Shown here: in pieces, positions 36,180-44,458 of the stretch | Numbering within the stretch: the first letter of the stretch is position 1 | Layout: every line of letters begins with the position of its first letter | NCBI RefSeq assembly: GCF_011305995.1 | Contig: NZ_CP049910.1 | Coordinates: 4,340,001 to 4,404,000, forward strand | From: Diaphorobacter sp. HDW4A | GTDB taxonomy: Bacteria > Pseudomonadota > Gammaproteobacteria > Burkholderiales > Burkholderiaceae_C | DNA length: 64,000 nucleotides | Direction: 5' to 3' | Translations under genes and position numbers: made by a program | Notes under the pieces: model-generated | What the model was told of the DNA's origin: nothing | Databases searched by the model: none | The model's input: only the letters and a program-made list of their open reading frames with translations

Positions 36180-36801
36180 TGCGCTACGAAGATTGATAGG
36201 AATTAGCTTTTTTTAATTCAGTTACAGAAGAAACATCAAAGCCTTTCCCCCAACTGAGAGCGAAGGTGTTTCGGCAAAAATTCGCTCGAAGCCATTAGCG
36301 ATATGTATCTTGAATAGAGGAATTTGTAAAAAAAATTGCACACGAACGATCGTGCGCAAAAATTCACAATAATGCTCATTTTTTCCAATACAGCTATCGA
36401 TTCATCGCTATTGATTTCTGCAACCAAAATTAGCCAGCTATTAATTATTACAATTAGTAACTCTCAAAATGTAACTCAGCGTCAGCCTTTTGACGTAAAT
36501 TCTCGTTGCCTTCAAATCTGACGATCTGTTTTATAAAACAATAGCTATTGCCTAAATTTGGCGCTATGCAAACGGAACGAGAGAAGGCAGATTCAGCGGT
36601 CTTTGCGGTGAACGGTTCTTGAACCCAAGGAAGACGGCGTCTGAATGCAAGGTGCAATTTGCACGTTGCACGCAGGCGACGACATCCCGAAGTCATCGGG
36701 GTCCGGCTGAGCAAGTCCTGTTTTAACAACCACCGCCCTGGGTGATGCCAAATCCATTTTTCTGCGCACACCGGGCACCCTTTCTCCGCAGGAGTTTTTT
36801 T
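36180..36801 (+). promoter_or_regulatory. AT-rich upstream region of the pilus operon
   Basis: This gap holds no supported gene. From 36180 to ~36560 the base composition drops well below the window average. It contains a 24-bp imperfect palindrome TTGCACACGA-N4-TCGTGCGCAA (36336-36359), a CTATTGAT octamer (36408-36415), the perfect palindrome TGTTTTATAAAACA (36527-36540) and, overlapping it, CAATAGCTATTG (36539-36550). TATAAA within the former could be a -10 element. AGGAG at 36790 is the ribosome site of the first pilin gene. Confidence 0.5.
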
Positions 36802-37311
36802 ATGTCTTTCAAGCGTTTTGCCATCTCTGCCGTCGTCGCCTCCGCTGCTGTTCTGTCGATGAATGCGGCCCAAGCCGCTGGTTCAGTCACTGGCACTTTC
36901 AATGTTTTGCTGACCGTTCAAGGCAAATGCCAGATCAGTACTGCGGCAACCGACATCGACTTCGGCACCTTGGACATGGGCGCCACAACTACCGTTCTGA
37001 ACAACACGTTCTCCGTGCAATGCACCAAGGGCACCGTGTACTCGATCACACTGTCCCCCAAGAACGCAGGCGCTACTGAAAATTCGGGACAAATGAAGTC
37101 CGCTGCGAATGACATCATCAACTACACACTGCATACGGATCTGGCCGCCAACACAGCCTGGGGCAAAACGTCTGCAGTCGGCGGAACATCGAGCACCAGC
37201 TCGTCTGCGCCCGTTGTATTCAAGGCGTACGCCAAGGTCGCTGGCAACGTAGTTCCTGACGTTCCCGTCGGCGCTTACAAGGACACCGTCACAATCACCG
37301 TGACTTACTGA
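36802..37311 (+). CDS. Spore coat U domain pilin subunit (Csu-type major subunit)
   Basis: A 169-aa exported protein with a signal peptide ending in NAAQAAG (about residue 26). The mature part is a spore coat protein U (SCPU) domain: TGTFNVLLTVQGKCQIS with the first conserved Cys, SVQCTKGTVYSITLSP with the second, and the C-terminal beta-strand GAYKDTVTITVTY typical of donor-strand pilins. It is first in the operon and the only single-domain subunit, so likely the major pilin of an archaic chaperone-usher fibre. AGGAG at 36790, 7 bases upstream, fixes the start. Confidence 0.88.
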   Translation: MSFKRFAISAVVASAAVLSMNAAQAAGSVTGTFNVLLTVQGKCQISTAATDIDFGTLDMGATTTVLNNTFSVQCTKGTVYSITLSPKNAGATENSGQMKSAANDIINYTLHTDLAANTAWGKTSAVGGTSSTSSSAPVVFKAYAKVAGNVVPDVPVGAYKDTVTITVTY

Positions 37312-37346
37312 TCCGAGTTCATTCATCCAGTCTGTCGATCCATCAC

Positions 37347-38150
37347 ATGGCTTATCCGCGTTTATCCACAGTTTCCCGGCTTCTGATTTCCGCGTGTTCG
37401 ATCGGCAGTGCACTGGTGGCATTGCCCGTCAGTGCGGCGGGCCTCGAGGTGTCGCCAACGTCCTTGCAGATCGCATCACGCCAATCGGCAGATGGAATCA
37501 CGCTGAGGAATGTGGGTGACGTGACCATGTATGCGCAGGTGCGCGTGTTCGCTTGGAGTCAGCAGAACAACGAAGATCTTCTTACGCCGAGCACTGCCCT
37601 CTCGGTAAGCCCGCCCATGGTGCAGATCGCTCCCGGTACGAGCCAGTTGCTGCGTGTGATCCGCTCCTCCGGCCTTCCTCCTTCGGGTACAGAAGAGACG
37701 TATCGGTTAATCATTGACGAGATTCCCGCGTCGAGCATCACCCCCGCAGCAGCCCAGGCGGCCGCATCCGGAGCATCCAATTCGACTGCTGCACCAGCAA
37801 AAGGCACCGCCCCAGCGCTGAGCTTCTACATGCGTTACTCGCTGCCGGTGTTCCTGGGCGACTCGTCGGATGCACCCCAAACCACGCTGACGTGGTCCTT
37901 GGCGAAATCCGCAAACGAATGGACCATCGGTGTCATCAACACCGGTGCAAACCGCGCACAGGTGGCCGACATCACCGCCGTTCTGCCGAGCGGCGAAAAG
38001 CAGGTGCTTATGTCCGGACTGGTGGGCTACGTTCTGGCGGGCCAATCGCGCCATTGGAATGTCCCTGCGCCTGCAAGCACCACGAAGATCGATCATTTCC
38101 AAGCCATGATCAACAGGACTGTGCAGCCGATCCATGTTTCCGCACCGTAA
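37347..38150 (+). CDS. Archaic (Csu-type) fimbrial periplasmic chaperone
   Basis: A 267-aa exported protein: signal peptide ending PVSAAG (about residue 32), then LEVSPTSLQIASRQSADGITLRN, MYAQVRVFAWSQQN, and TSQLLRVIRSSG with the conserved Arg of PapD-type chaperones, followed by RLIIDEIP. An Ala/Ser/Thr-rich loop (about 132-155) and a second Ig-like domain follow. It holds pilin subunits in the periplasm and hands them to the usher. Its 3' end overlaps the usher gene by 17 bp. Confidence 0.88.
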   Translation: MAYPRLSTVSRLLISACSIGSALVALPVSAAGLEVSPTSLQIASRQSADGITLRNVGDVTMYAQVRVFAWSQQNNEDLLTPSTALSVSPPMVQIAPGTSQLLRVIRSSGLPPSGTEETYRLIIDEIPASSITPAAAQAAASGASNSTAAPAKGTAPALSFYMRYSLPVFLGDSSDAPQTTLTWSLAKSANEWTIGVINTGANRAQVADITAVLPSGEKQVLMSGLVGYVLAGQSRHWNVPAPASTTKIDHFQAMINRTVQPIHVSAP

Positions 38151-40617
38151 GCCGCGCTGGGTACGGTTGGCAATTGACTCGGCGATTGGCACCACGCTGG
38201 CAGCGAGCGCAGGCGCCTCGCTCAACGCACATGCTGCAGATGCCGCAGCTGTACGGGCCTCCGATCTCCCGCCGATTTCCGCACCTGACTTTTCCCGCCT
38301 GTCTGTGGATCGCCTGCCGGTGTATCTGGCAACGAAACTCAACACCCGCGACCAAGGCATGGCGCCAGCGCAAATGCGTGCAGGCACCGTTTGGATGCTG
38401 CGCGCCACACTCGTCGGCATGGGCGTAAAAAACTCCGGCCTAAGCGCCCCCCCCATCAATACCGACGGAGAGTGGCTAGAAATCTCGACCATTCCGGGGA
38501 TCATGGTCGATTTCAATGCATCCCTGCAGAGCCTCGTGCTGACACTGCCCTTCGATGCGCTCAATTGGCAGCCCACCGACGTGCAGACGAATGAACGCCG
38601 CTCGCCGCGCGCAAGCTCCTCACCTGGCATTTTGGTGAACTATGACCTCTACGGCTGGGCGAACAGTCAGACGCGCTCGCTCAGCGCATCGACCGAGTTT
38701 CGCGCTTTCCGCGAAACATCTGTGATCAGCAGCACCATGCTCACGCGTTATCAGGACAGCAATGTGTCGATGAACGCAGGGGCATCCGCTTCTTCCTTCA
38801 GCAATGTTCGGCTGGACACCACTTTCAGCCGCTCGTTCCAGGACGAACTGCTCACGCTGCGCTTGGGCGATACGCTCACCGGTTCGCTGCCGTGGAGCCG
38901 TGCCACACGCATTGGAGGCATTCAGCTCGCGCGCAATTTCGCGCTGCAGCCATTCCAGACCACTGCGCCGATTCCCGCACTCATGGGAACCAGCGCGCTG
39001 CCCTCCGATGTGGCGCTCTACATCAACGGCATCAAGCAATACCAAGGCCAACTGCCTGCCGGGCCGTTTGTCCTCAATTCCATTCCGGGCCTGAGTGGCA
39101 GCGGCGGCGCCCAGGTCGTGCTGACCGATGCGCTGGGCCGTGCAACCACGCTGAATTTCAGCCTCTACCAAGCCAATCAGTTGTTGCGTCAAGGTCTGAG
39201 TGATTGGTCGGCAGAGTTTGGCTGGGTGCGCAAGAACTATGGCCTGTCATCATTCGACTATGGCTCCGATCCACTTGCCAGTGGCACCTGGCGCTATGGC
39301 CTGATCGACCAGCTCACACTGCAGAGTCACGCAGAAGTCTCGTCCAAGCTCGTGAACGCGGGCGGTGGCGCAGCATGGCAGATCGGCAATCTGGGAGTGG
39401 TCTCCGCAGCAGCTGCCAGTAGCCATTTCGAGAGCCAGAGCGGACACCTCGCGCGCCTTGACTACAACTGGAACAATCAGGCATTCAATATCGGCCTGTC
39501 CGGCACCCGCGCGAGCGAGCAGTACCGAGATGCGGCCTCGCTTTATGACAGCGGCCGTCTTGCGCGCTCAGGCAGTGCATTCTTCGGATACAACAGCCCC
39601 GACTTCGGCAATCTGAACGTTGGCTGGCTCTACCTGCGCAACTTCGGCACTACAGCGCAGCGTTACGCAACGCTCGGCTGGAGCCGCGCCATCGGCCAGC
39701 GCAGCTTCGTGAACGTGAACCTCAATCACAATCTGGACGACAGCAAACGCAGCAACGTGCAGTTCTTGTTGAGCTGGTATCTGGATGGCAATCTCAACCT
39801 CGGCACCTCCATCACGCACACCAACAACAGCACGCGCATTGCCGCCACGGCCAACCAACGCCCGCCCAGCGAAGGCGGTTGGGGTTGGAGTGCAATGGCT
39901 CAGAGCGGTGATGGCGGCCAAGGTCAGGTACAGGCGGATTACGTGGGTCGCAAGTTCGAAGCGACAGCCGCCGTATCGCACTCAGGCGGCACGACATCGG
40001 GAGCGCTCGGCGCATCCGGCGCTCTGGTGCTGATGAACGGACATGCATTCGCCAGCCGCCGCATCTATGACAGTTTCGCGGTCGTCAACACGAATGGCGT
40101 GCCCGACGTGCCGATCAAACGCGACAACCTGGTGATCGGCAGCACCGACGCAAACGGCGTGATGCTGGTGCCGCAGTTGTTGGCATACCAGAACACGAAG
40201 ATTTCGATCGACCCCATGAGCCTGCCCGCGCAGATGCGCGTGCCGGATATCAACCAGTCCGCCGTGCCGACAGACCGCTCCGGCGTGCTCGTGAACTTCG
40301 ATCTGAAGCCCGTGCATTCGGCCACGGTCGTTCTGCATGCCAGCGACCGCAAGCCCTTGCCGATCGGCAGCATCGTCACGGTAGCCAACGCGCAGGTCAG
40401 TGCAGTGGGTGCAGCAATGGATGACAGCGCCAATCGCCAGACCAGCATGGTGGGATACGACGGCGCGACTTTTTTGGACGCACTGCCGCCGCGAAGCCGC
40501 CTGACGGTCTATCTGCCTGATGGATCAAGCTGCAAAGCGGCACTCGACTGGCCAGGGGCCCAACCCAATGAAGTGCCCATCATCGGCCCGATCATCTGCA
40601 GGAAACAAGGAGAATGA
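38134..40617 (+). CDS. Fimbrial outer membrane usher protein
   Basis: An 827-aa protein with an N-terminal signal-like segment and an N-terminal periplasmic domain, then a large beta-barrel with a plug region (TTAPIPALMGTSALPSDVALYINGIK split there, followed by GPFVLNSIPGLSGSGGAQVVL) as in PapC/CsuD ushers. The C-terminal domain contains VPIKRDNLVIGSTDANG and a conserved GYDGATFLDALPP. It forms the secretion pore and assembly platform of the pilus. It overlaps the chaperone gene by 17 bp and the tip gene by 4 bp (ATGA), so all three are translationally coupled. Confidence 0.9.
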   Translation: MFPHRKPRWVRLAIDSAIGTTLAASAGASLNAHAADAAAVRASDLPPISAPDFSRLSVDRLPVYLATKLNTRDQGMAPAQMRAGTVWMLRATLVGMGVKNSGLSAPPINTDGEWLEISTIPGIMVDFNASLQSLVLTLPFDALNWQPTDVQTNERRSPRASSSPGILVNYDLYGWANSQTRSLSASTEFRAFRETSVISSTMLTRYQDSNVSMNAGASASSFSNVRLDTTFSRSFQDELLTLRLGDTLTGSLPWSRATRIGGIQLARNFALQPFQTTAPIPALMGTSALPSDVALYINGIKQYQGQLPAGPFVLNSIPGLSGSGGAQVVLTDALGRATTLNFSLYQANQLLRQGLSDWSAEFGWVRKNYGLSSFDYGSDPLASGTWRYGLIDQLTLQSHAEVSSKLVNAGGGAAWQIGNLGVVSAAAASSHFESQSGHLARLDYNWNNQAFNIGLSGTRASEQYRDAASLYDSGRLARSGSAFFGYNSPDFGNLNVGWLYLRNFGTTAQRYATLGWSRAIGQRSFVNVNLNHNLDDSKRSNVQFLLSWYLDGNLNLGTSITHTNNSTRIAATANQRPPSEGGWGWSAMAQSGDGGQGQVQADYVGRKFEATAAVSHSGGTTSGALGASGALVLMNGHAFASRRIYDSFAVVNTNGVPDVPIKRDNLVIGSTDANGVMLVPQLLAYQNTKISIDPMSLPAQMRVPDINQSAVPTDRSGVLVNFDLKPVHSATVVLHASDRKPLPIGSIVTVANAQVSAVGAAMDDSANRQTSMVGYDGATFLDALPPRSRLTVYLPDGSSCKAALDWPGAQPNEVPIIGPIICRKQGE

Positions 40618-41636
40618 ACGTGTTTTCCATTCATCGCTCAGCACTCCATCGTGGCCGCAGATCCACATCGGCCATCGGACTGGTCATCGCGCTGGCAAGC
40701 CTGTACTCACAAGGCGCACATGCATCCCTTTCATGCTCGGCCACGGGAACTGACATCAATTTCACCAATGTGGTGCCGTGGGAGGCCTCCGGCTCTCTGA
40801 CAGGCAGCATTACGGTGACATGCAGGAACAGCAGCTGGACTGACCTATCCCAGAATGTCAACGTGTGCCTGAGCATCGGCACCGGAGCGAACAGCAGCAG
40901 TTGGGATCCGCGCCGCCTTTTTCTCAATGGCAGCACAACGAAATACCTGGAGTTCCAGTTTTACCAACCCGATGGAACCATCTTTGGATCCTCCTTCAAT
41001 CCGAAGCCGTACATGCTCAGCATGTATGTACCAGGGGGCGTATCGTCCAGGCAGCAGGTCGTGAACGTGCGCACGACGTTGCCAAGCCAGCGTGACGCCT
41101 TGATCATTCAGCGCGGGACATACACCGGGAATTTCCAAGGTGGTCATACCTTACTGGCTTTCACGTCTTCCTGGCTTGGAAACCCCACTGATTGCTCCAA
41201 CCAGCAAACCTCGAACGGCACCTTTGGTTTCAATGTGACGGCCAACGTTGCCGATTACTGCTCCATTTCCGCCATCAACCCCATGTCCTTTGCCAGCGTT
41301 GCCGGTTTCGGCGACACCGAACGTCTGGCGTCTACCCAGATCGGGCTTCGCTGCACGCTCGATACGCCTTACAAGGTGAATCTCACACCATCCAACAACA
41401 ATGGCAACGGTCAGGGCGCACTCAAGCGCACGACTGGAGGCAGCGAGACCGTGGCCTATTCGCTCTACAGCAATCCCGCACGCACCACACCATGGGGCAA
41501 TCAGGTTTCGAACAACGTTGCAAAAACCGGTACAGGACAGCCGGATTCGATCCCTGTCTATGGCCGTGTGCCGGCCAATCTGGATGCCACTCCCGGCGAC
41601 TACAGTGACAGCGTTCAGGTCACCGTCACCTACTAG
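40614..41636 (+). CDS. Two-domain spore coat U protein, probable pilus tip adhesin
   Basis: A 340-aa exported protein with signal peptide ending near GAHAS (about residue 38). It has two SCPU-like domains: an N-terminal one (LSCSATGTDINFTNVVP to about residue 205) with its own Cys pair, and a C-terminal donor-strand domain (VADYCSISAINPMSFASV ... GDYSDSVQVTVTY). In the Csu system the two-domain subunit CsuE caps the tip and binds hydrophobic surfaces; by position and layout this is its counterpart. Last gene of the pilus operon, starting on the ATGA of the usher stop. Confidence 0.85.
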   Translation: MNVFSIHRSALHRGRRSTSAIGLVIALASLYSQGAHASLSCSATGTDINFTNVVPWEASGSLTGSITVTCRNSSWTDLSQNVNVCLSIGTGANSSSWDPRRLFLNGSTTKYLEFQFYQPDGTIFGSSFNPKPYMLSMYVPGGVSSRQQVVNVRTTLPSQRDALIIQRGTYTGNFQGGHTLLAFTSSWLGNPTDCSNQQTSNGTFGFNVTANVADYCSISAINPMSFASVAGFGDTERLASTQIGLRCTLDTPYKVNLTPSNNNGNGQGALKRTTGGSETVAYSLYSNPARTTPWGNQVSNNVAKTGTGQPDSIPVYGRVPANLDATPGDYSDSVQVTVTY

Positions 41637-41642
41637 GCTCAC

Positions 41643-42695
41643 TCACTCGAACCGCTCGCTCGCCCCCAGATACCGCCATTCCCCCACCGGCAGATTCCCC
41701 AGTGTGACCCTGCCGATGCGGATCCGTTTGAGGCCGACCACTTTCAGGCCAACCTGCTCACACATGCGGCGGATCTGACGCTTCTTGCCTTCGATCAACA
41801 CAAAGCGAAGCTGCTCGGGATTCTGCCAATCGACCTTGGCGGGCTTGAGCGCCTTGCCGTCAAGTGACAGGCCATGGTTGAGCAGCGCGAGTTTTTCCTC
41901 GGGAAACACCGAGCGCACATCTTTTTCGCGGTCTTCATAGATCACGCGCACCAGGTATTCCTTGTCGATGGCGGAGTCCTCGCCGATGAGCTGGCGCGCC
42001 ACGCGGCCATCTTGCGTAAGCACAAGCAGGCCGACGGAGTCGATGTCGAGGCGTCCGCATGGCGCGATGCCGCGCAGTTGGCCTGGCGAGAACCGCGTAC
42101 GACTCGTGTCTTCGCGCCAGTGCGTGCGCGGATTGATCAGCGCGACGGCCGGGGTGTGGCCGTCTTCGGCCTGGCCACTCACATAGCCCATGGGCTTGTG
42201 CAGCAGGATGGTGACCTGCTGCTCCTGCTGTCCTTGGGCGCGGCGGTCGACTTCGACGCGGTCTTCTGGGCCGACTTGCAGACCCATTTCGGCGACCACT
42301 CCGTTCACACGCACCCAGCCATTGGCGATCCAGTCATCGGCTTCGCGGCGCGAGCACATGCCCTGATCAGCCATGCGTTTGTTCAGGCGGATCTTGTCGG
42401 TAGGCTCCTTGCGGATCACCGGGGGCGGCTGGCGAACGGCCGATGCACCGTTGGCGGGAGCGGTCCAGGTATTGCCACGTGGCTTGGGTTCGAATGCGGG
42501 CTTGTTGCCGTAACCGGCAGGCACCGAGCGTGCTAGGCCGGAGGGCGCTGGTGCACGAGCCGGGCCGCGCGAAGCAGCCGGGGCTGCAGCCTTGGCCGTC
42601 GAAGGCTTGAGAGCCAGACGCGGGCGGGCAGAAGCAGCAGCCGGTGCGCTAGAGGCATCGGCTGCTGGTTTTTGTGAAGATGGCTTATCGGGCAT
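41643..42695 (-). CDS. rluF: Ribosomal large subunit pseudouridine synthase, RluF/RsuA family
   Basis: A 350-aa protein. Residues ~1-95 are an Ala/Pro-rich, basic, probably disordered extension. An S4 RNA-binding domain follows (IRLNKRMADQGMCSRREADDWI), then the pseudouridine synthase domain with the catalytic Asp in CGRLDIDSVGLLVLTQDG and the C-terminal GKKRQIRRMCEQVGLKVVGLKRIRIG. The RsuA/RluB/RluE/RluF branch is certain; assignment to RluF (23S rRNA position 2604) rests on overall resemblance. It ends 6 bases from the convergent tip-adhesin gene, without room for a separate terminator. Confidence 0.85.
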   Translation of the reverse strand: MPDKPSSQKPAADASSAPAAASARPRLALKPSTAKAAAPAASRGPARAPAPSGLARSVPAGYGNKPAFEPKPRGNTWTAPANGASAVRQPPPVIRKEPTDKIRLNKRMADQGMCSRREADDWIANGWVRVNGVVAEMGLQVGPEDRVEVDRRAQGQQEQQVTILLHKPMGYVSGQAEDGHTPAVALINPRTHWREDTSRTRFSPGQLRGIAPCGRLDIDSVGLLVLTQDGRVARQLIGEDSAIDKEYLVRVIYEDREKDVRSVFPEEKLALLNHGLSLDGKALKPAKVDWQNPEQLRFVLIEGKKRQIRRMCEQVGLKVVGLKRIRIGRVTLGNLPVGEWRYLGASERFE

Positions 42696-42764
42696 AGCCC
42701 GTATTGTCTCAAGCCTCGGCGAGGCACGTCACAAGTCGGGCTTATGGGCTCTACCGCAGGGCCG

Positions 42765-43586
42765 TCACGCGATCTGGATGGATGCGCCCGACGTGTCGAC
42801 CACGTCACTGCGCATGTCCACTGAATGCACGCTGCGCTTGATGCGGCGGCCACCCACCCCGCTGGTGGTAGGGTCCTGCGTGAACATGCCGGTCCGCAGC
42901 GCCTGCAGGTCGAGCACGCGCACGCCGCCGTATTCGACGCTGATGGCGTGGTGCTCCTCAAGGGCCGAGAGCGCCTCGTTCACACGCTGGCGCGACAGGC
43001 CGACGATATAGGCCAACTCCTGCTGCGTGATGCGCAGAATCTCGCCGACGGCCGGGTACAGCACCGGGTTGAACAGCGCCGCGAGGCTGCGCGCCACGCG
43101 CACGTCGGGATTGGCCATGCGATCGATCTCGCGCGCGGCGATGAACTGGCCCAGGCGTTCGTTGAGCTGGCTCATCACGAAGCGGTTGAAGCCGATGGAG
43201 TGATCGAGCAGCCAGTGAAAGGTGTCGATCGGCAGACCCGCCACCAGACTCTTGCGCAGCGCCTGGATGTTGTAGCGGTAGGGCTCGCGCTTCATCGCGG
43301 TGCCCTCGCCGAACCAGCCGCCGGGCGGCACACCGGTGAAGGTCATCGTCAGACCATCGGCGTTGTCGGCGCTCATCTTGAGCAGCCCTTCGACCACGCC
43401 AAACCAGTAAGTCACGGGTCGCCCGACACGGCAGACATAGTCTCCGCGCAGGGCGTCGCCCACGACCAGCGAGGCAACGGCGCGGTCACGTTCGTGAGAG
43501 TTGAGTGGACGCAGCCATGGGATCCCATCCAGCTCATTGGCGGATGGCAGGCGACGACGTTGATGCAGCGAGAGTTCCTGACTCAT
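42765..43586 (-). CDS. Crp/Fnr-family transcriptional regulator
   Basis: A 273-aa regulator. Residues ~40-160 form a cyclic-nucleotide-binding-like beta-roll (YWFGVVEGLLKMSADNADGL, PPGGWFGEGTAM) and ~170-245 a winged helix with RITQQELAYIVGLSRQRVNEAL as the recognition HTH. The cysteines needed for an Fnr iron-sulfur cluster are absent, so it is more Crp-like or of another sensing type. A ~35-residue tail follows the HTH. The start at 43586 avoids a 5' region with no ribosome site. A perfect inverted repeat lies 59 bp upstream. Targets are unknown. Confidence 0.85.
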   Translation of the reverse strand: MSQELSLHQRRRLPSANELDGIPWLRPLNSHERDRAVASLVVGDALRGDYVCRVGRPVTYWFGVVEGLLKMSADNADGLTMTFTGVPPGGWFGEGTAMKREPYRYNIQALRKSLVAGLPIDTFHWLLDHSIGFNRFVMSQLNERLGQFIAAREIDRMANPDVRVARSLAALFNPVLYPAVGEILRITQQELAYIVGLSRQRVNEALSALEEHHAISVEYGGVRVLDLQALRTGMFTQDPTTSGVGGRRIKRSVHSVDMRSDVVDTSGASIQIA

Positions 43587-43644
43587 AGCGCGAGAGCATG
43601 GCTCAGGAAGCCCACCTATAGGAAGGAGGGATAACCCCATCGCG

Positions 43645-43667
43645 TTGTGAGCGCGCCGCGCTCACAA
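43645..43667. promoter_or_regulatory. Perfect inverted repeat between gspB and the Crp/Fnr gene
   Basis: TTGTGAGCGC and GCGCTCACAA, 10 bp each with a 3-base gap, form a perfect dyad. It lies 23 bases after the gspB stop and ~60 bases before the regulator ATG. It could be a terminator stem for gspAB (but no T-tract) or an operator for the regulator gene; TGTGA is also the half-site bound by Crp-type proteins. Confidence 0.5.
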
Positions 43668-43689
43668 ACGCTCTCATCAACTCAACGGA

Positions 43690-44451
43690 TCATGGCAGCG
43701 CGTAGCGATAACCGCGAAATGCCCAGATCGTACGCGCGTTTTCGATGCGCTCGAGCACCAAGCCAGGACCCGCCGATTCCCCCTCGTGCAGCACCTGGCC
43801 GTTGACGATCACCATGCGGTACTTGGGATTCGACGAATAGGTGATGCCCGCGAGCTGCAGGTTGGGCAACTGATCACGCACGGCGGGCGGCAGGTTGGCG
43901 ACGTTGTAGACCGGCGCTGCGGGCGCGGCAGCCGGTGCAGGGGCGGGCGCTGGAACCCCATCTGCAGGCGCCGCCGCCAGCTTGGCCGCACGCGCGGCTT
44001 CTTCACGCTCGCGCTTCGTGGGTGCGGGTGTCTGCGCCGCAGCCGGTTGTGCAGCGGGCTTGGGCGCAACTGGCGGCGGCGGTGGTGGGGGCGGCGGCGT
44101 CACATCGATTTCGATGGGTGCGGGCGCATCGTTCTTGACAACCACTGGCTTGGGGACAGGAGTGGGCGCTAGCTCCAGCACTACCACCGGTACCGGTGTA
44201 GCGGGAGCAGGTGCCTGCGCAACGACCACCGGTTGGTGCAATGGCCCCTTGGGCGAGAACTGCAGCCACGCGAGCACCAGCGCCGCCGCGCCTGCGACGC
44301 CGGCGATCAGCCAGGCGCCGCGGTTGCCACCACTGCGAACGGGTGCGTCCTTGGCCGATGGAACGGAAACGGACTGCGTGTGCAGACCGGGCACGTTACC
44401 CCTGCCGCGTTCGGCTTGTGCGCGCCGCAGCGCATCGAGGATGTAGGACAT
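43690..44451 (-). CDS. gspB: General secretion pathway protein B (GspB-type)
   Basis: A 253-aa protein starting MSYILDALRRAQAERGRG, the typical GspB N-terminus. One transmembrane segment (AWLIAGVAGAAALVLAW, about 45-62) is followed by a long Pro/Ala/Val-rich periplasmic linker (about 65-185) and a C-terminal GspB domain (LPNLQLAGITYSSNPKYRMV onward). With GspA it helps insert or anchor the type II secretion secretin through peptidoglycan. It starts 7 bases after the gspA stop. Other gsp genes are not in the window. Confidence 0.9.
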   Translation of the reverse strand: MSYILDALRRAQAERGRGNVPGLHTQSVSVPSAKDAPVRSGGNRGAWLIAGVAGAAALVLAWLQFSPKGPLHQPVVVAQAPAPATPVPVVVLELAPTPVPKPVVVKNDAPAPIEIDVTPPPPPPPPPVAPKPAAQPAAAQTPAPTKREREEAARAAKLAAAPADGVPAPAPAPAAAPAAPVYNVANLPPAVRDQLPNLQLAGITYSSNPKYRMVIVNGQVLHEGESAGPGLVLERIENARTIWAFRGYRYALP

Positions 44452-44458
44452 GGGTAAC

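Noticed and set aside
36236..36521. Short open frames on both strands in the AT-rich gap before the pilus operon
   Set aside because: No ribosome site, unusual starts, and no protein-like composition; expected by chance in AT-rich DNA.
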